DNA of 64,000 nucleotides from Loxodes magnus (taxonomy: Eukaryota; Ciliophora; Karyorelictea; Loxodida; Loxodidae): positions 310,001 through 374,000 of the forward strand of contig CAMPDV010000110.1 of the NCBI GenBank assembly GCA_946699065.1, written 5' to 3'. Below the pieces are notes generated by a model. It did no database searches, had not been told where the DNA came from, and saw only the letters and a program-made list of their open reading frames with translations. Below, in pieces: positions 58,826-64,000 of the stretch. The position numbers were made by a program, and so were the translations under genes. Numbering within the stretch: the first letter of the stretch is position 1; every line of letters begins with the position of its first letter.

Positions 58826-60157
58826 TTGAAACAAGAATAAAAGTTAATAAAGCATAAGACATTTTTTATTAAGTCTATTTTAAAGCTTAATTTAAACAAT
58901 GTGTTTACACATTAAGTTTTAATAGTCTAAGAAATGTTTATAGCTTCTACATGCTAAATTAATTATAATTAAAGTATTTAGCTTAATAACTTCTATTGCT
59001 TAAGCTTTCTGAAATTATTTTAGCATCATTACCATCAAATTAAATCAATCTAAGAAGTTTCAAAAGTATTTTGCAAAGCGTCAGAATTATGTAGAAACAT
59101 AAAAGAACTAGAGTAGATACAGGAAAAAAAAATCTAGCAAGATATTAAAAAAATAGAAATAAAATTGAAAGAAATAGTTATAATAATAAATATTGTTGAA
59201 TGATTATAGCAAAATTATAAAATAAAATATAATAGTTAACTATATTTTAAAACTAAGAAAGGCTAAAATAAAGTTATTAAAATATTATTTTATGATATTT
59301 TAAGATAGATCATAACTTCTATCTCAGTATTAAAGAAATAAAATAATAAAATAAAATTTAAGCTTTAGTAACGAAAAAGAAGAAATAGCTTAATCTTAGT
59401 AAATTGTTAGGGATCTCAACTCTAATTATTTTAAATATATCCCATTTAGTACCTGAAGACTAAATATTATGAAAATGAATTTATTATATTAAAAGAAATA
59501 TAAAATTATTAAATTTATTTAAAACTTAAAATAGTAATTAAAATTAGATATAAAAAGAAGAATAGGAACTACTGAGAAAATTATAAAAGAATAGATAGTG
59601 ACAAGAATAATTAATGAAGAGATAAAATTTAAATTAAAAAGGATAGTCGTTTAAATTGTATTAGCTCAAGATATTATTTAACCAGAAAGAAAATTATTGC
59701 TATTTTACATATAAATAATAATAAAAATATTTTTTTAAATAAATCGCATTTTGCTTATATCTTATTATTATAAAGGTGATATATAGCAATAAGTAATAAA
59801 GGAATATATATCTAATTTTAAAGAGGATGATAATAATGACTATTTATAAATGAACTTAGGCTTTTAAAAATTAAAGAGCGTTACTTATTTCTTAATTAGA
59901 GATATAATTTATTAGTTTTATGAAAGTATTTCTAAATTTCTCAAAGTGTTATTTAAAAAAGAATAAATTTTAAATAAACAAACATAAACAATTTAAAGAT
60001 AATTAACTTAATTAAAATTATTCTTAAAAAAAGTATGAAAAGGTTAAAAACAATAGTTTTTTAATTAATGAAGATTAAATTTTTATTATTTTTAAATTAA
60101 AATTAAGTTAAATTTTTTTTGGACTTTCTATGAAATTTATAGTTATCCGCTGCTACT
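58826..60157. other. AT-rich spacer
   Basis: Very AT-rich, no gene or RNA recognised. Confidence 0.6.
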
Positions 60158-62500
60158 ATGTCCTTAAGTGAAATATTAAATTTTAATTTTCTATTTATAA
60201 AGAATAAGTTTTCTAATTTGCTAATTCTTCTATGAGATACTTAGAAGAATAATTACAGGGTGGCAAAACTTAATAACTTATATACTTTTATTAACTTAAT
60301 TTTCTTTTTAATTTTTTAAATAAAAATATTATTCTTAAATTATTTAATTCTAAAATTGAATGATATATCTAAATTAATATTTATTTTCTTTTATAAATTT
60401 TTTCAGGTTGAATTAAAAATAAGTATTAACTAATTTTCTCTTTAATTTTTAGGTGTAAAACTTCTTAAAGATTTATTTATTTCTAAATGTTATGCTTATT
60501 AGATATCTCATATTATAAATTTTACACAGATCTTTGCTTTAATTTAGATTCTTTATGCTATAACATTTTTAAATTAAGATAGTCTAGTCGAATCTTTTAA
60601 AAAATTGTTAAAGGAAACAATTAAATTTAATCTTTATATCACCATTTGTATCCCTTTATCTTTTCTAACTCAATGCTTAACTACCTATTTTAAAATACAT
60701 AAAGTTAATTTTAATTTTAAATCGATATGTCTTTAATTACAAGTATGTTTAAAAATAATTGAATTTATACAAAAAAAGAAAAGCTTTAGATATATTGTAA
60801 CTTTCCTAATTCAAATAAGACCTTTAACTATTAAGGTTTTTTAGAAATTTAATAATTAAGAGCTTCTTAATCTACTGCCAGCTAAATAAATGTTTCTTAT
60901 TTCTTTCCTACTAAATCTCATTTTCATTTATTGCATTAAATATCTTTACATTTTAAAATTTAAGACTTTAAATAGTTAGTTTCCTTAAAATTCCTTGCAT
61001 GCATTAAATTTTATTTAACTAAGCAAATACTAACTAATAAATTTTAATGCTAGTGACTGTTTATTAGTTTCTATTTTTATTCTTCTAAATGATTAATTAC
61101 TTCATTTTAGGAATTTTTTCATTTTTTGTAGAAGGATTTGTAATTTATAGTAAATAATAAAAATTAAGGAGATGCTATTAAAATTAATTTGGCATGATAC
61201 TAGCACCCATATCGTTTATGTAGACTCATTATAGCATTCATTCAAAGACTAATGAAGAAATTTTTGAGGTTTAAGGTTTAATAATCTTAGATATATTCTC
61301 TCCAAAAAATAAATTAAGTCAGACAGCAAAAAAATGAACACGGAGATATATAGAGTCCAAAATATAAAGAATAGTAAACTATATGATTGATAAAATGCAT
61401 ATATTCTGCAATAAGGCTTTTAATTCATAGATCCAGGAACATCAATAGATAATATGCTGTAAAAAACATCTCAACATATTTAAATATCAATTAAAAAAAC
61501 TAAAATCAACAAAATATGAAACAAACTCCGATTAAGTTAGGAATAAAATTAAATTAACTGTGCAGTAAATTTTATCATAGGTAGAAAAATTTGATTCTAG
61601 ATTTATCTTAAACTTTTTAATAAAGCAATGCTAGCTAAACAAGGAGTTATTCAACTAAAGTTTATAAATAAAAAGGAAGAAAAATAAACTTTAAAAACCA
61701 AGATGAGTAACAGGAAGCTAAATTGAAAAAATTAGCTTGGAGGTTACTTAAGCGAATCTCTATTTGTTAAATTCTTAAAAAGTTATAACTATATCATGAA
61801 ATTTAAAGACGAAGAATTAAGTTTTAAAGGAGAATTAGTAACTTTTGAACTCATAAAGACTATAAATTTAACGAAAATAAAATAAAAGGAAGCTCTCTTC
61901 TTCGTTTGCTGCTTAAATATCAGCTCAAAAGTATTAAATATATAATGAAGGAGAATAAACTAGATCTGATGCCGATTTCTAAATGAATTTAGATAAATTA
62001 TAATTAGCAGTTAGGAAAGTTTTAAATTCCGCCCTAATCTCATTTTAATAAAGCTCAAGAAATCTATTTAAGTTTACAAGTCAGATTTTTTTTAAAATAA
62101 ATAAAATCAAAATAGAAAAGCTTCATGAGCTTAGTTAATTAGCTAAATAAATATTTTAGGATTTAAGTTTAAGAGCTTTGGAAAGCTTGATTTAATTTAA
62201 ATCAAAAATTAGAAATGTTTAGCAGTGATAACTTGATCTTTCTTCTTCAAAATTTTAGACACTAAAAAGATAAATTTAGCTTTATTGTCTACCTCACAAA
62301 TGAAGCTGCATGTTAGACAGGAATCTATGAGTAGAATTTTGAGCAAGTATCTATAACCTTATTATCCAAAGTAAAAATGGAAGCTTTCTTTTTTATTTTA
62401 GAAAATTGTAGAAAAGTAATAGCAAATCTTAAGCAAAAGACTTAAAAAAATTTGAATATATATCTCTTAAATTTTATATAAAAAAAGCAACTAAAATAAA
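60158..62500 (+). other. Candidate low-GC coding region, unknown
   Basis: A plus frame from ATG 60158 stays open into 61900 with few TGA. The part before 61170 is hydrophobic and very low in GC (doubtful). From ATG 61172 it becomes more varied (HDTSTHIVYVDSLQHSFKDQ, QQGFQFIDPGTSIDNM, QLGGYLSESLFVKFL, FKDEELSFKGELVTFELIK). Beyond 61880 other frames take over (RSDADFQMNLDKLQLAVRK; FSFIVYLTNEAACQTGIYEQ), which would need introns or indicates decay. No motif recognised. Confidence 0.3.
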
Positions 62501-63146
62501 GATCTTAAATTTTATTTTAGTGCTTTTAACAAAAAAATTCAACATTTAAATAAAGATCATTTAAAAGTTTGAATAGCTTAATTTATTTCACTCTAGATTT
62601 AAAGAAAGGATTTTCAAAATATTATGCAACTGTATAAATCAAAAATTTTAAGTTAATTTAAAGATAAAAAATAAAAATATAAAAATCAACCTGCTAAAAA
62701 TTAAGAAAATAATCATTATTAAATTTATAAAAATAATAAAGTTCTAGATATTGAGCAAACGTAAATAGACTATTAATGTGCTTAATTTTAAATTAGAAAT
62801 ACTAAAGAATAATTTTTAATCTAAAGATACCAGGTAAAGATAATTTATTATTGAGCTAAGTGATTGAAGCTTTTTATAAAACTGCTTAAATATTTATTCT
62901 ATTAAATCGCTAATAAATTCTTTAAGTTAATTAATTATATCTATTTAAAAGATTTAGGTAATCTATTTAATTCTAATGTGCTTAGAAATTCCTATTTATT
63001 AAAAATCAGAATAATAAAAAGAAAATATTATATTATTATATTTAAGCCTAAATATAATAAATTATTTGTTTAAAGTTTAAATAAATTTTAAATTCTTAAA
63101 TTTTATATATTTATCATATATCAAATATATCATCTAAAATAAAAGA
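62501..63146. other. AT-rich spacer
   Basis: No gene recognised. Confidence 0.55.
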
Positions 63147-63461
63147 TTTAATAATTGAAAAGATGGTGGGAACTGAGAATGACCTTTGTGACTAAACTTT
63201 CTGGTTTTATGGCTAGGAAGAAATTCCTTTCCTGTCGCTGAGAAAGTCCCTGGTCAGAGTCATTTTCTGAAGGGAACGCTGTCTTTGAGATTATCCGCTC
63301 TTGGTAGGGGCTTGAAGCCTGGCTGCTCATAGGGATGGAGCTCCCTAGCAGCTGTGCCTTGAGCACAACAGGATATCCCCGTTATTCCATAAAAAGAGAG
63401 CGTCGGGTCGTGCAATCGGAAAGGAGTTTCCGGTCCAAAAACTTTTTTAGTTGAAATTAAT
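63147..63461 (+). repeat. 315-bp GC-rich structured repeat, copy 2 (RNA candidate)
   Basis: Second copy of the 49166-49480 element, same orientation, about 18-20 substitutions and no net length change. It keeps the upstream TTTAATAATTG, the GC-rich core, the terminal hairpin and the T6 run. The terminal hairpin has a GGAG tetraloop here, where copy 1 has its complement CTCC. A minus-strand 72-codon frame in this copy is a by-product of the GC-rich sequence and is not supported. Confidence 0.65.
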
Positions 63462-64000
63462 CTAAAATAAAGGATTTATTTATAAGAATAATTTTTAACT
63501 AGATTTTTAGATATTTAACTAAATCAGTAGTCATTTAAGGAACTAATAATGCTAAATATAAACTTTTAAAATTTTATTTTACTACGAAAGTTTAATAGGT
63601 AAGAAATGAGAATTCCAAACTTTTAATTAATGTATAGTATTAGATACTTTTATTATTAACTCTTTTCTTCGGAAAGGTCTAATTTAAATTAGCTTTTTCC
63701 ATTTGTTTCTGCATTTAGAAACTTTCTAGGATAATAAAAACTTTAAATGTATCTTTTAAGAGTACTTAATAAAGATTAATAATAATTATATATCACATTA
63801 AAAGAAAAATCTACAATATCAAATAAAGCTTTGATAAAACTTACAAAATCAAATAACTTTTACTCTTTAGCTTAAATGCACAACTATACTAGAAATTAAT
63901 TATATAAAAGATAAAAAGTATACTGATAATTATATATCTAATAGCTATTTTTAAGTTCTTCTTTAAAAATATTAAATGTACTATAATAGATATAATTTTA
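63462..64000. other. AT-rich spacer to window end
   Basis: No gene or repeat recognised. Confidence 0.55.

Noticed and set aside
63148..63366. 72-codon minus-strand ORF in the 315-bp repeat
   Set aside because: The frame is not conserved in the other repeat copy in any coding sense and the region folds as RNA; GC-rich composition explains the open frame.
1..64000. CRISPR arrays, bacterial operons or ribosome-binding sites
   Set aside because: No regularly spaced repeats; the code, spliceosomal introns and eukaryotic gene families show nuclear ciliate DNA.

Overview
The window is nuclear DNA of a ciliate that translates all three standard stop codons. TAA and TAG read as glutamine and TGA reads as tryptophan, while TGA also ends genes. 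The clearest case is a cyclophilin at 39.2-39.9 kb: the conserved active-site Trp is TGA, several Gln are TAA/TAG, and the gene then ends at another TGA. This matches the karyorelict nuclear code (NCBI table 27; Loxodes, Parduczia). The strong AT bias and introns of only 17-19 nt fit that picture. The species assignment is inference. Because TAA/TAG never close a frame and TGA is ambiguous, an open frame proves little here, so I relied on motifs, homology I recognise, GC content and conserved frame. Low-GC candidate ORFs are kept at low confidence.

Left part (0-36 kb): a gene-dense region. It holds a ceramide synthase, kelch proteins (one single gene and a tandem pair with N-myristoylation-type MGNC starts), the Retriever subunit VPS26C, a RING/B-box protein, a secreted Cys-repeat protein, a 2,726-residue IP3-receptor-like Ca2+ channel, a bubblegum-type acyl-CoA synthetase, a C2H2 protein with a huge Q/N-rich tail, two paralogous four-TM proteins, a membrane-anchored RBR protein that lacks the catalytic Cys, and a decayed kinase.

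Middle part (36-47 kb): very AT-rich, with a GC-rich 300-bp island, the cyclophilin, the first Gag-like ORF and a 1,697-residue kinase/MORN/WD-like protein.

Right part (47-64 kb): AT-rich DNA with a cluster of structured-RNA candidates at 49.2-49.9 kb, one of them repeated at 63.1 kb. There are also tRNA-Met(CAT) and tRNA-Trp(CCA) genes with almost identical bodies, an EGF/TM/RING-H2 protein and three more Gag-like ORFs.

The most interesting system is a family of four dispersed Gag-like ORFs (40.0, 50.1, 53.2 and 57.9 kb). Each has a coiled coil, a CCHC zinc knuckle and a basic tail, and no reverse transcriptase or integrase was recognised nearby. The copy at 50 kb is intact and is bracketed by direct repeats that form a hairpin whose stem co-varies between the two ends.
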